A stretch of DNA of 64,000 nt from Henricia sp. BOLD:AAB3569 (lineage: Eukaryota > Echinodermata > Asteroidea > Spinulosida > Echinasteridae). Positions 1 to 13,300 of this stretch are shown in pieces. Positions within the stretch are counted from its first letter, which is position 1. The number at the start of each line of letters is the position of its first letter. The DNA lies in contig JBBELK010000052.1 of the NCBI GenBank assembly GCA_037783545.1, positions 1,488,001-1,552,000 of the forward strand. Direction: 5' to 3'. A program made the translations under genes and the position numbers. The notes under the pieces are model-generated. The model was not told the origin of the DNA. It searched no databases and was given only the letters and a program-made list of their open reading frames with translations.

Positions 1-828
1 ATGTCACAATTAAACTGCAAACAATTGTAATGAAATTAGCGGCATACATTTCGGAATTTTACGCAACTTCGATTCTAATAAACAGAATTCCGCAAAGATG
101 TTTTTATAAAAAATACAATTATAAAACTTTCAGCTAATAATTTCTCCCCAAATCCCTATAAAAATCTTGCCTCTTTCGGTTAAAGCCCCAGATACATGCA
201 GTTAGGCCTACATGTATACCCACAATTTTACTTCAAAAGTTGACAAGAACAATCCCACTGAATGTGTTTAAAGCAATGGTAAAATACAAACGCCACATGA
301 TTTATTTCCGTGTAAACTGGTATCTTTGTGGGAGAAAATGCCAATTGAGGGTGCTTTAAAAATGTCCGTATAATTTCAACACAAAAACCATGCATGGATT
401 TTCCAGGTTTTTGAAAAGTATTATATACTGCATCTATATGTGGCTGAAATTTCTACAAGGCAGTTTATCAACATTATTCTTTCGTTATGTAATGCTGTTG
501 TTCTTGTTTTTAAAATTTTCCCAAAACCATGTTATCTTTTTTATTTAACAAATGTTCACACATGGCATGCAAATGTACTAAAGATAACACGGACCCTCGT
601 CGATCTTGCACCTTCGTGTCGCGGTTTTCGCAAGAAACGTTTTCCGGGTTTTTTTCCCTTATCGGCCGAGGTCATAAGGCACTATAGTTTGGATTTTTAT
701 TTCGAATCGATAGCAAGGTTATTTCCTTGTATATTTATTAAACTTCGGTTTCGAACACGGTAGGGCTATACAGGAACCACAAACAACCACAAATGTAGTG
801 TAAAATATAATGCCACCATCGGCATTAA

Positions 829-1190
829 AGGTATAGAACACATCATTTGCAGTGATCCCAATTTTTTTCATGAGATAAAAAGAAAAACCTTACTAAATCA
901 ATGTGTTAATAACAATGGTACCAAACACCACGTGATTTTATTTCAGTCAAAAATGGTATTTTGTGTGAGAAATTACAAGGTGGTTTTCTAAAAACAGTCT
1001 TTTGCCAAAAATTTTTTTTTACCATTCAACTCAACACAAAAACCACGCATGGATTTTTTAAGTTTTCAGAAGTATTATATTGCCTCTATATGTGGCTGAA
1101 ATTTCTACAGGGCAGTTTTATCAACATGGGCTTTTAATCACAAGTGGAAATAACGCCCATTCTAACAGTTTACCAATCATGTGTTCTACC
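829..1190 (+). mobile_element. Short TTAA-flanked MITE (hybrid ends)
   Basis: TTAA lies immediately before 829 and again just after 1190. The left end AGGTATAGAACACATCATTT and the complement of the right end AGGTAGAACACATGATTGG form the terminal inverted repeat. The left body resembles the ATTTGCAATGACCC family seen at 47115 and 55478, while the right end resembles the family at 10251, so two related families share ends here. No coding capacity. Confidence 0.65.
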
Positions 1191-1299
1191 TTTAAACGCT
1201 ATACGGTTATTTGGTGATCGGTTGGAACATGGCCGTTTCAAGAGCAGGACAAATCCATATTTGGCGAAGCGTTTCCCGACACGATAATCGTCCTTATTG

Positions 1300-2330
1300 C
1301 GCCATCAGACGGAAGTTTCATTTTTGAAAGAGAAAACGCAACTTTGATATCCTAACTCTTTATTTATGCTTCAAGATAATGTACATGTCCGTTGAAACCA
1401 ATACCTAACTGATTTTGTGTGTGTATCCCATTAAGTCGACTTTGAGCACTCATCAATCAAAGTTGACTATTACAAAATATTACCTTGCACAATATTATCT
1501 CAAAGTTGTCGTTTTATTTCTATAATTATATAGACCGTATCGAATAGCTGCATGTCATTTTGTATAGGACAGTTTCTTTGTTCCTTGAGGACATGCATGG
1601 TTGTGCATTTAAATTTAAATGACCAATTTAAATGTTAAAGATATACAGTCCGTGCGTTTTGGGTGAGGCACCTCGGAAAATAATAAAAAGGGTGTTGTAT
1701 GCGGTGATCCGGGTGAATTTTTGGTTTCAAGGCCGGACGATTCGCTGTTCAAAGGTAAGAAAGCATCTCATGATGATATGACATCCCTGTATTACTGGCC
1801 CTTTACTCAGTGTGTTCTTAGATAACTGTCGACCCTGAAACATGAATACCTTTGAGTTTTCTCCAATGAATCTGTGCTTTCTGTTGAAAGTCCCATTGTT
1901 TTGTGCGTTGTGTGTCGCCATTTTGACGATAGCGTGTGAGCCATAGCAACAATATCCAAGGGGGCGGGGCTAACTAGGCAAACTAGGCAAACTATGCAAA
2001 CTTGCCCAAGTTTGACCTCCCGTGTTCGGTCTGAAACGCACAGCGCGCCCTTCGGACCAGTGGCATGTCCAATCTGTTTTATTCCGTTTCCTCTTTCTCG
2101 GAAAGTCTTCCGAAGCGAAGCGCTTCCTTAAACAACAATTCGTCCTTAATTGGTAGAAACACGCACGCTATCAGACGGAAGTTTCAATTTTTGAAAGAGA
2201 AAATGCAGCTCTTCGTGAACAGTTTGTTTAAACCAATACAAGTACCTCACTGATTGTATACGTGTATACCCCATTAAATCGGCTATGGGCACTCAGTCAA
2301 AACGTTGCACAATATTATCTCAAATTTGAC
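1300..2330 (+). repeat. Two direct copies of a 170-210 bp repeat
   Basis: Both 1300-1510 and 2165-2330 carry ATCAGACGGAAGTTTCA, then TTTTGAAAGAGAAAA, later a CCCATTAA...GGGCACTCA-like segment and TTGCACAATATTATCTCAAA. They are diverged and differ by small gaps. The interval between them holds a TATAGACCG fragment and part of the repeat also seen, inverted, at 39880-40140. Confidence 0.6.
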
Positions 2331-3225
2331 GCAAGACCAACGCAGTGCTTGCGTCGACGGACGCAAGCCTTGCGCCAAAGGTACACATAGTCGCAGTACG
2401 GACGCAATCGACGCAAGGTCAAACATGCATACATGTAGTTGCGTGTTTTCATTCCAAAGGAAGGGGCGGGGCATATAAAGCTTGTGAAGGAAACCCCATT
2501 TGCGGAAATACACCTGGACGGGATGTGGAAAACATACAAGATGCACGTCTGATATATACGATTATGCAAACATGTCAAGGGACTGGGAAACTCTAGCTAA
2601 CGGAAACAGGATGTACACTTTTGTACAGCCTGACCTATGTCACCGTTTTTCCGGGAGTTTTTATTTTGTAACACTGGATTTTTACATCTGTATTGGCTCG
2701 AGATTTTTATTTTTAAAATATATGTGCATAATTGTTTTTTCTCAAAAAGGCGCACAACTCTATCAACAGTTAAATTGTGGCTCTCCAAATATCGCTGAGG
2801 CAATTTATATTAAGTGTCTTGCCGAGGGACGCAAACAGGTTGGCACAAATGTGACTCGAACCAACCTCTAGATCATATACCCACGAGACCACACAGTCAT
2901 ACTATCAGACGTGTTTTTGTATGTATCATCTTTCCGAGAAATAATGAATGAAATGAAGTACATGCATTAAAAAGGTTTTAAATGGTAAGGCATATGCACC
3001 ATACTTCAGAAAACCTTAAAAATCCATGCATGGTTTTTGTGTAGATTGGTTCCCGATCCCTATAGATTGATTCGCTTATTGCGAAAATATAGGGATCGGT
3101 AAAGGGCAGCCATAACGGGCAGAATTCTGCCCGTCACGTGGTTTTTATTATTATTTCTTTTTTAGTAAGTGCTCAACTCGGAAGTAAACTTTTGGGTCAC
3201 TGCAAATAATGTGTATATAGAGCTT

Positions 3226-3350
3226 CTGCACCGGCGGCCATGACAGGGGGCAGGTTTTCTTATTTAAATGATGTAACAATATAACCACAAAGCACCTACT
3301 CACAAACTATGACAATGTGACTGCCCCCTGTCATGGTCGCCGTGCAAAGG
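3226..3350. mobile_element. Small foldback MITE, CACCGGCGGCCATGACAG type
   Basis: The arms CACCGGCGGCCATGACAGGG and CCCTGTCATGGTCGCCGTG face each other about 75 bp apart. The insertion splits a TTAA-family tail (GGGTCACTGCAAATAATG before, TATTGGGCTTTATAA after). A second copy is at 33790-33912. Confidence 0.6.
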
Positions 3351-4229
3351 CTATATTGGGCTTTATAACCTACAACAACACGTACTTTGTATATGGCTGT
3401 CATGTGGTACGCGCTAAAAGATTTTTACGGAAATAAATGTGCTTATTCATGTTTACGATGTTTAATAGCAATATAATCTGACAATTTCAAATCGACCTCA
3501 GCATGCAGAAAACACCGCAATCTCTGCAGTTGCAAAACAACAAGGGAATTGGAAACATTAGAACGACAAGTTAAACACGTACGCCATATCCTTACTCACG
3601 CCTGTGCTCATTACCGCACCCCATATTACTCCGCCAAGTCACGCCTTACAAGCACAACATGGCCGAATATGTATACATGCATGCACACTAAAAATCACGT
3701 ACAAAACGGAGGTCAGATTGAAAAGGAAACAAAAAAATGCTGACTAACACGGCATTCCATTGGGCTTTCAACAACACCCTAAACGTCACGTTGCCCTTCG
3801 CAAACGATCTATTGTCCAACCACTTCTCTTGTAAATACATGTAAATACATGTACGTAAAGAAAGATATACCTCATGCATATGTAATTAGTCACAACAAAA
3901 GTTTTTTTCCTTGGGTCCTTTCATACCTTATAGTCGGGTCAGTAAATCGGTAACAAGGAAAGTTAGCACAGAAATCCGGCAAGGCATCCCATAACACACG
4001 GACTTGAAACCTGTTAACCCTATTTTGGACTCCAAGTTTAACTGGAGTGCAGGCGATCTGTGACTGTGTGTACCACACTGCCGTCCTGGCTACTTAGTCC
4101 AGCTCGAGGGAAAAAGTAACAGCCGAAAGAACGAGAGAGTAGAAGCCGTTTTTTGCGAGGGCAGGAAAAACGACGGATTTTTTTGGGTTATTTCAGCTTG
4201 GATCGTAAAGCGTATCGTGGACAGCCAAG

Positions 4230-4394
4230 ATGGGTGTACCTTACAGCGCCCTGAGGGAAAAGGGGGAACCGACCAGGTATGGCGCCAACAAGACGGCAGT
4301 CTCGGCCGATGTGACGGAGATGGGCTTCGTCTTCGCGTTTGTCATCATAACCCTCTCGTTTCTCGTCATTCTTCCGGGAATCAGAGGCTCGCAG
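4230..4394 (+). CDS. DUOXA: DUOXA exon 1 (start codon, TM1)
   Basis: Encodes residues 1-55 and ends in phase 0 at CAG|gtatgg. The ATG sits in AAG-ATG-G, with A at -3 and G at +4, and the same frame has a TAA at 4206-4208, so this is the first usable Met. Residues 20-22 are NKT, a possible sequon if the N-terminus is extracytoplasmic. The hydrophobic run FVFAFVIITLSFLVIL is followed by PGIRG, the strongest family signature in the exon. A TTATTTCAG at 4188-4196 could be the acceptor of a 5' UTR intron, so the true transcription start may lie upstream. Confidence 0.9.
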
Positions 4395-7300
4395 GTATGG
4401 TAATATGTCCAATTGTTGTTGTTAAATACTGTTATGGCATCTTCGGCAACTAAGGCCCTTTATGCCATCAATTATATACGGTTTGAGCTTTAACTCTACT
4501 TTATTATTAACTTGAGATGACGAAGAAGAAATTGCAATTTTAGAAGTTGGAGGAAAACCCTCGGAGAAATCCCTAGGGGAAAACCCACGCGGTCAAGTAG
4601 GGACTGCAAACCCAATCCACATACATGTCCCGGATTCGAACCCGATACGCCAGAAGTGAAAGGCGAGGAAAGAACCATTATACGTCAACCCGACCGCCCT
4701 TAAAAAGGCACAGGCTCGTCGGCAATGCGCGCCCGCCAAATGTGTGCCACGCAATACGCAGCTCCATAGCAAAGGCGGGCGTGCTGACGAGCCTGTGCCT
4801 TTAATTTCCAATAATATGTCTATACCATTCTTTAAATAAAACCTTTTTATGCCATTTCACGACGCGGTGTATACAAAGTATTTTTCCAAGACACGCTCGA
4901 AACATCGTTGTCATAGTACTCGGTTGGGATTCGAACCCACGGGCCCCTCTGCACACTAGACTAGACGTCTTGACCTGTCAAATGCTGGTACGAAGCCATA
5001 AAAAGCGAGCACTGCATTACGTGAAGTAAACACGTCGGTTCGTTCGATATTTAATGATTTTTGCCCATTCACGATATGACCTTATCGAAAAAACGCTCGA
5101 GTGATTTTGCACAATAGTTTAATATTGGCAGCCTTTCGCCACTTTCCTTCCCAAGCACGTCGCAGACATTGTGCGAAGGGCGGGGTTGCACTATATAGGG
5201 TGGGATAGAGGACACCAAAATGTCAACTTCAGAATCCGGAAATCGGATTTTTACAAATAACAAAAGCCACGATTCGGGGACAAATCATGAAATCGCTCGG
5301 AAAGAATTGAGAAGTTGATCAGGGCTACAGGCCTTGTGTACAAAACATATAAGATAGGCTGAAAACATTTCTAAGTGTTTCCTAACAAAATCTTAAAATG
5401 TTCTCACTCAAAAAATTGTTTTTCTCCCCATTAAATCTGCACTTGCCGATGCCTGATGAGTCATTTTAAAGAAAAAATTCTGATTAACTTCTCGAGTACT
5501 CTTACCGAAAAAAATGACGTCATAGAACTATATCTTTACTGTTACAACCATTTTGTGAATTTACCACTTTTGTGAAAAGGTCCAAGGTTTTGTGAATTTC
5601 CGACCACTTTTGTGGAATTTCACAAAAGTGGGCGATACTTCAAAAAAATTCACAAAACTCGTGACCTTTGCACAAAAGTGGTCAAAAATTCACAAAACTC
5701 GTGGTAAATATCCATTCAACATCCACAAAACAACTATTACCAGAAGAATAATACAATTGTCAGAAAACGCATGTAATCAGTTACCAAAGTTATAGCTAGA
5801 GAAAACTAACGACCGCAACACATTGAATGTGACATCATCCAGAGGCGGGGCCGGGGTGAGGGGGTGGATTATTCGGACGCTTAATTTGCATATGGATAAA
5901 AAGCGTGGAGACAGTTCGGTTCTGCTCCTCCACATGTGTTTTTAGAAATACTTTTTAATTTTGGTAAAAGTTCCAGCGTGGAAAACTCAAAGAAGTATCT
6001 GGTCGTTTGAAAACCCGAAATAGAAAATTAAAGGTGTAGGCCTAATTTGGCTGGTGAAACATCGACTAACATTTTTATCAAATATATTTAACGATGACGC
6101 TAACGGCCGGCCGCGTTCACAGTGGGAAAAGGAATACAATTTGAAATTATTTTTTTTCTTCTTTTTAGTTTAACAAAATTATTAGTACATGTATATTTGA
6201 ATGAAATGTCGGTTAAAACAATCTAAGGAAAGAATTCCGTTTACTGGTCGGCGTCGCTACTTATTCTCCTTATAATGATCGACTTAATAACCACAATAAC
6301 GTGTTAATATTTTAATGGGAAGTGATTTTAGGAGTGAAGAACACTGACCATTTTCCTTGAAAATAGTTAAACTTGTTCTGCCCTGTTCCATAGACATGAC
6401 GTCTCAGTGGCGACCAGTAAACGGAATTAATATCAGCCTTTGGGTTCGAAAGCTGCTAACACAGAATATATCAAATTTATAGTCAGATTTATTATAAAGG
6501 TAAACTCTGTCCTGGACACCGATCTTTCCTGGATTACAATAAACGTGTTTCGATCAAGTTTATTTATTTTTTCAAACGTGTTGCTCGCAATAAATTTATT
6601 TTGAAGCTAAACTCATTAAAAAAGTTAGTTAACTCACGTTTGACTGACAATTTATATCTTATTACTAAATAATTTTCCTTCAATTTGGTATCACTGAAAA
6701 GCCCTGTTATTCTTCTTTACAATGATGTCTTATTTGTTATGATTAAACAATTGGGGGATGTGCACCACAGCTGATTATGGGGATCATCATGGGTGTAAAG
6801 TGAAATGTAACAAAATGCGTTGCTGTTGTCGTACAGCTGATTCCACCTTTTGCTTGCGGAGAATGGGAATGTCAATAAACTATGACAATAACAATGCATT
6901 TTGTGACATTTCACTTTACACCGACGCCCATATTCAGCTGTACTGCACATCCCCCAATTGCTTAATCATAACAAATGACACTTCACTGTAAAGAAGAATA
7001 ACGGGGCTTTCCAGTGATACCAAGTTCAAGGAAAATAATTTGGTAACGAGAGAGAAATCGCCAGTCAAATTTGAGTTTACGAACATTTTTTTTAGGAGTT
7101 TATTTGACCACCTATACGTTTTTTTGCTTTCTTTTCTGTTTCCCCAGCGCTGGTTTAGCTTCGTACGGTTTGTCGTGGCCATGTTCATCGGAGCGGGAAT
7201 ATTACGTGAGTATTGGTGTTCTTTACCTCAGTTTAAAAATCCTGTGGTTTTCCCGTAACTTTTCTTTTTGTCTTAATTGCTTGTGACAAATACTGTTCCG

Positions 7301-10300
7301 AGAAAAACGGAAAACATCACACCGCTGTTTTTTTAAATTTTAGTTCCGTTTTAATTTATATTACAATCAAAGCATAGCTGTTATTTGGCTTTTGTTTTAA
7401 CTTCAAATCGGATTTCTTTTGTTTTCTTTTTTTTTTTCTTTTTTTATTAGCAATAAGAAAATAATCAAGTTTTTCTTTGAAAAATAAACAGGATTTTTAT
7501 GTCATGCTCCATAGACTTAGTGCATGGAGTCTCAACTGGCGAGGGTGTATGGTAGTTTCCCCCTTTTTTTTTCTTGTCCCAGAATGTGTTTTAACAAGGA
7601 TTCAAATTATGACATAATGCTCGTTGTTTACAGGGTTAAGTCAAATTATTTTGAACTTTAGAAAATAGTGGTTAGGCCAATGAAATTAGATGACTAGTTT
7701 CTCGTCAGCGCCCGCATGTGATATTGACCCCGCACCAAAAAATTTCATTATTCCAAAAATTTCATTATTTTGCAAAAAAATGGGCGAAATCCGACACCAA
7801 CTACTCCCAAGCGAAGTTTCTGTTTCGGTTGCGCAGTCAGTGTTGTGCAGCTAGCTTCGCAAAATGTATCACAGAATGCAGTATACCAACCGTACAGCAT
7901 ATCAGCGCTACCCCAGCACCCAGTATGGGCGGTGGGTACCAGCGAAAACCGTTCGTTGCAGGTCGAGTTCGGGCGGTTTGTTCTTAACTCGTTCTCGACG
8001 GATACGTGGTGTGTGATCGATCCTGTTCCTAGTGCAGTGTTTTCGGGTCGCGTTCGCGCCATGCGTGCCAAAAACAGACCGCCCGGATTCGACATACGAT
8101 AATTTGTGACTTCGTTTCCAGATCGCGTTTTTGCCGTGGTCACGAGGTTGGTAGATCGATTGTTTTCTGGCGCGCATTCACAATGCAGATTTGTGTGTCT
8201 TTTGCAGTTTTGTGTGGATTTTTCCCGCTATGAATATGTTTTCCCTGGCGGTTTATGATGAAGACAGGTGTGTGGTTAAATGGAAGATTGTGGACATCGG
8301 GGATGTGAGCGATTCATATTCTTTTATTCAACTTTTCGACGAACTGAAGGCCGGTTTGGTCGATGGCATAGACGAAGCAACGGAGTGGTTTCGCAATCGG
8401 AACTGTGCATTGGTTGACACTATACAGGAACAGCTAGGACAGCAGCGTCCACGGAATTTGTAACACGTGCATCTAGAGAAGGTTTTTGTGGGTAGGAACT
8501 GTACCGATCTTATGGGATGCACACCCTCTTTGGGCCGGCCATGGGGGCCGTAAAGGCCTGCCAAATTAAATGTATTGCTCTTACAAAACTCCTTTGACAT
8601 TTTCCATGATTTTTGCCATCTCAAGTTCTTCCTTCAAACACAAGCTACAGGTATAACTCCATGGAACTGATACAGGCACTAACTTTCTGGACGACTTTTA
8701 GAGCCTAAATCGGTTTCAAAATAGCAGTTAGTGTATATATAACGGGTTGCATTTTTCATTGATAAGAAATAATGAATAATGAATAATGAAAAAAAACCCT
8801 CATCAAAATTTGAAAAGTGGTTGACGAGAAACTAATAATCTAATTTCATTGGCCTTAGGAAGATCAAATGCAAGTTAGGTCACGAAATGCACCACCCCCA
8901 CGAAAGACTTGCATAGTAAGTGTATTGTACTGTAGATGTTAAAAAATATATGGATTTAGACGAAAAGCCCGTTTTACAAATTTCACTTTTTGTTAACCGG
9001 ACCATTCACTATAGTATAAGCACGTGAACCATACGCATATAAAATGTTTTCTCAAGCAATGCTGTACTATATATGTAGCTGAAATTTCTGCAGGCTAGTT
9101 TACCAACATTCTTCTTTAGATATGATTTTGATATGCTTTTATTTCAGGAATGCGTAAAAGGTTCCACGATCTTGCAGATGATGGCCTTTAAAGGGCCTAT
9201 GTATCAATTTGCAAGATAAAACTTTTTACAGATTCGTGGAATAAGAGTGTAACATATCTAAGGAAGAATGTTGGTAAACTAGCCTGAAAAAATTGCATCA
9301 ATGCTTCAAAAAACCTTGAAAATCTATATGGATTTTGTGTACAAGTGAATTTTAGAAAACCACCTTCGGTTGTCATTTTCCAGCATGAAATACCATTTTG
9401 GACGGAAATAAATTCATGTGGTGTCTGTTACCATTGCTATCAACACTTTGAGTAAGGTTTTTCTTGTCAACTCATGGAAAACAAAATTGGGTCATTGCAA
9501 AAGATACATATACCATTTAGAATGGAGCAATTGGTGCTGTGTCTAAAATGCTTTTAATAAGCTTTTAATGTAAGATTTTGCAGGTTTTTCCAATAGTACA
9601 ATTTATGGGCTATAGATAATAATGTAGACTTATATCATGTACTTCATTGTTAACCCTGATCACAGGGCTCCATTAAATCACTCCATACCTTGCCAGCTCC
9701 CGGTGAGTTTACAGCCCTGGTTGCCTACCAGGCGCTCAATGGCTAATCAAACACATCAACATCATTGCAAAAACTGGTGTTAAATTAACACCAGTGGTGT
9801 TGTCTTATATAGATACCAAGTCTGGTGTTAAAATTTAAAACCATGGGTGTTAGTTTCTATTTCTCAATTGGAATAAATGCAATATTTTTAACACCCTAGG
9901 TGTTAAAACTAATACTTGTGGTGTTAACACTTAACACCAGGCTTGGTATCTATATAAGACAACACCACTGGTGTTAATTTAACACCAGTTTTTGCAGTGA
10001 TTCGCTACCTTCTCAGGTACCCATTTACTCTTGGGTTGATAGAAGCAATGTGTGGCAAAGTGCCTTGCTCGAGGGCACACGTATTAAGGATGGCCCAAAC
10101 CAGGATTTGTACCCACAGCCCTTAGAACTCAGCAAGGTATTAAGCCAAATTCGTGCTCGAAACACGCAGCTCCATGCCTTTGCTATGGAGCTCCGTATTG
10201 CGTGGCACAAATTTGGCGGGCGCCCTTTGCTGACGAGCCTGTGCCTTTAAGGGGAGTATACATTATTGGTATCTCGAAAATCAAAAATTTTCACACATTT

Positions 10301-13300
10301 ACGCCTTAACTTACACAATATAAACATGATGACCATAGAAAACTTCGCCTGAAATGGTTTTGTCTGAAGTGCTATAGTCTTTGAGAAATGAGTAAAACAA
10401 TTAGTTTGTCTCAGGAGACGAAAATTCAATTCGCCCCAAAACCATTTCGCCCAAGTGCCATTTCCCTCTAAACCACTTCGCCCGAGTGCCATTTCGCCCC
10501 AAATCACTTTGTTCCAAACACTACATGGCCCAAATGCTACTTCGCCCCAAAACCACTTCGTGCACAGGCCGTGGATCAGGGCGAAATGGTTCAGGGCGAA
10601 GTGGTTTTGGGGCGAAATGACTGCAAACCCTTTTTTGACTGTTTTCTCGAAGTTAGACGAAGTACGGAGCTGGGTTTTGCTCAGGTTGGTTTTAATCATG
10701 CATATCTTCAATCACACAGGGGAATAAAACTATTTGTAACAGTTTAACAATCATATATACTATCTTTAAATATATGATCCACTATACGCTGCTCCACCAT
10801 GGTGCTCTGTGACATGTCCAACAAAAACAACTACTGTTTTCTCCTTTTTTTGCAGTGTCTGCATGGGGTCAAGAATGGGAAAAAGCTGCAATAACGGATA
10901 CACCAACAGCTTACAAAGCTTTCTTCCGAGGGGAGATACATGCAGACATTGGAGTCAAGATAGGGCTTAACAGTGTCAACATAACTCTCAAAGGTAATTA
11001 TAGTTGACGTTGTTAAAAGGGCCCCTTAACCCTCGGAGATGAACCACCCAAAAAAAGGGGAGACTCTGGAAGACACTGTATATCGCATAAATAACACTGT
11101 TTGGCAGACAATCCTTTCTATAATGGCCTAAATAGATGAATGGAGGTTACTGGGCTTGCAGTAGGATGATTGTAGCTGCTTTTTCCAATGTGGCAAAAGG
11201 GCCTCGCTCAAAAGAACATGCATGAATGTTTGTAGACAAATCAATGGGCCTAGGCTTGAGGCCAAGATTTCCCAGGGTGGACCTGACCAGACAGGGGCCT
11301 CAACATTAAAGGTGACTACAGGGGCACTGGGGCACAGACTAGGGTAATCAGTTGAGGATTATACATGAAGTTTGAACAGAATTGGGCCAAAGATTTTTTA
11401 GTAAAATACAAAAATGTGCCTTCCGGAAGCTCCCCTCTGTAGCTCAGATGGTTAAAGGAGCATGACCATATTACATTTTGACTCCTCCCCCATTTTTCCC
11501 AATGGGTGTTGAGATTTTGATACTATACCACGTCATATTTTTCTCATTACCATTCTGAAATGTCACACCCTAAATCTGTATATTTCCAAGGATATCACCA
11601 AAAATCTACTAAGGTTTTTTTTTTTTTAATATAATTTATCCGGTTACATAAAGCATTTTTTTTGCTTCCACATCTGAATTGGAGATTGCAAAGTTTTCTT
11701 CCCACGGATAGTACTTTAGGGAGGTATTTGACATGATTGTTGGGTTACAACAAAATCCATTTTCTATAAACAAGCTCCTTCAATAGGCGTGTTTCTATTG
11801 AGATCCATTTACCGGATAATGCCAGAAAAGACGGAAAAAGTGCTCAGAGAAACAGGTTTTATCCGATATTTTCTGGTAGATGGCGGGGATAATTTTCCCC
11901 TCCTAATTCTACAAATTAAGGACATGTAGTTTTGTTTTCTTTTGTTCTGATCTAAGCTAAGGACGGGAGTGTTGATGAGCATCCAGAAGAGAAGATAAAC
12001 TACAATGAGCGTTTCAACTTCTATGGTAGCCAAGGGCGAAGAGGATTTGGTCGATTTGGTGAGTCTTCATTTTAAAGCCTCACATTACATCATTCAAAGT
12101 GACCACAAAAAAATGTACTTAATGAGTTGACAAGACAGACCCGTCTAAAGGTGTTGATAGTGATGATAACAAACACCACGCGAGATTTGTTCCCCCGTGG
12201 CAAGTGGTACCTTTGATTTTTTTTCACGTAATTGATATAATACATATATCAATTACATATTTGAGTTAGTTATTAATTATCAGATATGCCTTATTATACC
12301 ACTTACTGTAGAAGACGCACGCAAAAATCAAGGCTAAACAAATTGCGAAATTTTGGAAAAATTACCAAATTTTTGAAAAATTACCAAATTTTAGAAAAAA
12401 TTACAAAAATCCCTATTCAATATAATGGAACAAATTATGAGCCTTTATGGTCTTTTGTTTCAAATATTTGTCGGTAATCACAGGACAAAATATTCAAGAA
12501 ATTGGTGCTGTCCCCTGTATAATCACAGGCCACAGTCTATTACTGAGAATTTGTGATTATGAGTGGTGATTTTTGATGCCCATGGTATCATACATAACGG
12601 GGACACCAAAGTTTTGGACCCCTAATTTTGGGATTTACCCTTATACAATTTCAGGCCATGAGGGGAAATACAGTAATAAAGAAAACACAATAAGTTTTCA
12701 AAGAGTTTTAAAAAGTTTTAAAAATTCATGTTGTGACTCTTACCGTAGGTGGTCGAATCAACCGCGAGTTCCGTGAAGCTCAGTGGAGTGGGAAACCCTA
12801 TCCTATCCTGTGGATTGCAGAGTACTTCACGCTGGACGGAGAAGACATCCGTTGGGGGCGCACTTACCGAACGGCAGGCTTCTACGCTTGGATCATGGTC
12901 TGGTACGTCACTCAGTCTGTGGAAAGATGTCAAACACTTTTTTAATTAACCCTCCGATATGGATTGCACATAAAATTACACAGGGACTCGAAGGGGATCG
13001 AGACTCCGGACTCAAAGGAGAGACTCTGTACCCCAGTGCTGTAGTCGAGTCTCAGAGTCCAAATCTAAAGTCATTAGCCTCGAGTCACGCATTCACTTTC
13101 CTTGAGTCCGAGTCCGAGTCACGGGTCACTTTCCTCGAGTCCGAGTCACGGGTCACGAGTCTGCTATATTTCGTTCACACAATATGTGAAATGATGACGT
13201 ACTCATGTGCTCCTTGCCGGCCTGGTGGCGCAGTGTACATACTTATTCACGCATCGGACTGTTTTTCCCCAAGAATCCTGCATTAATTGCGGGCAAATAT

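Larger units (their letters stand above)
1..4080. other. Upstream region without recognised gene; eroded repeats
   Basis: No exon of DUOX or another gene was recognised on either strand. The stretch contains TTAA-element fragments (about 228-490), a complete small TTAA element (829-1190), half of a TATAGACCG foldback (1529-1607), two direct copies of a repeat (1300-1510 and 2165-2330), a short GACGCAAG-rich patch (2325-2450), a SINE-like piece ending near 2900, a GATCCCTATA hairpin repeat (3040-3160) and a foldback at 3226-3350. Confidence 0.6.
4395..7147 (+). other. DUOXA intron 1
   Basis: A 2753-bp intron. It holds a TTAA palindromic MITE (4704-4800), tRNA-like remnants with B-box-like sequence near 4630 and 4930, a cluster of CACAAAAGTGG/CCACTTTTGTG hairpin motifs (5530-5720) and a 370-bp foldback (6671-7040). 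The remaining 5720-6670 shows nothing I can name. Confidence 0.7.
7206..10855 (+). other. DUOXA intron 2
   Basis: A 3650-bp intron holding, in order, a fragment shared in inverse orientation with 50370-50520 (around 7420-7570), the Harbinger-like element 7675-8854, TTAA-family remnants 9030-9515, a SINE-like repeat split by a foldback (9640-10150), a half palindromic MITE and a complete TTAA MITE ending 90 bp before exon 3. Confidence 0.7.

Noticed and set aside
7748-8143. 131-residue minus-strand frame inside the Harbinger-like element
   Set aside because: It overlaps the terminal region of the element, lacks a known domain and competes with equally long frames on the other strand.
10247-10711. 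154-residue minus-strand frame and several FRPK/PKPL-type frames in family M
   Set aside because: The frames read through the TTCGCCCC array of a MITE and differ in each copy.
12783-13286. 167-residue frame running through exon 5
   Set aside because: It is out of frame with DUOXA exon 5 and continues into the GACTCG element; splicing and homology support the other frame.
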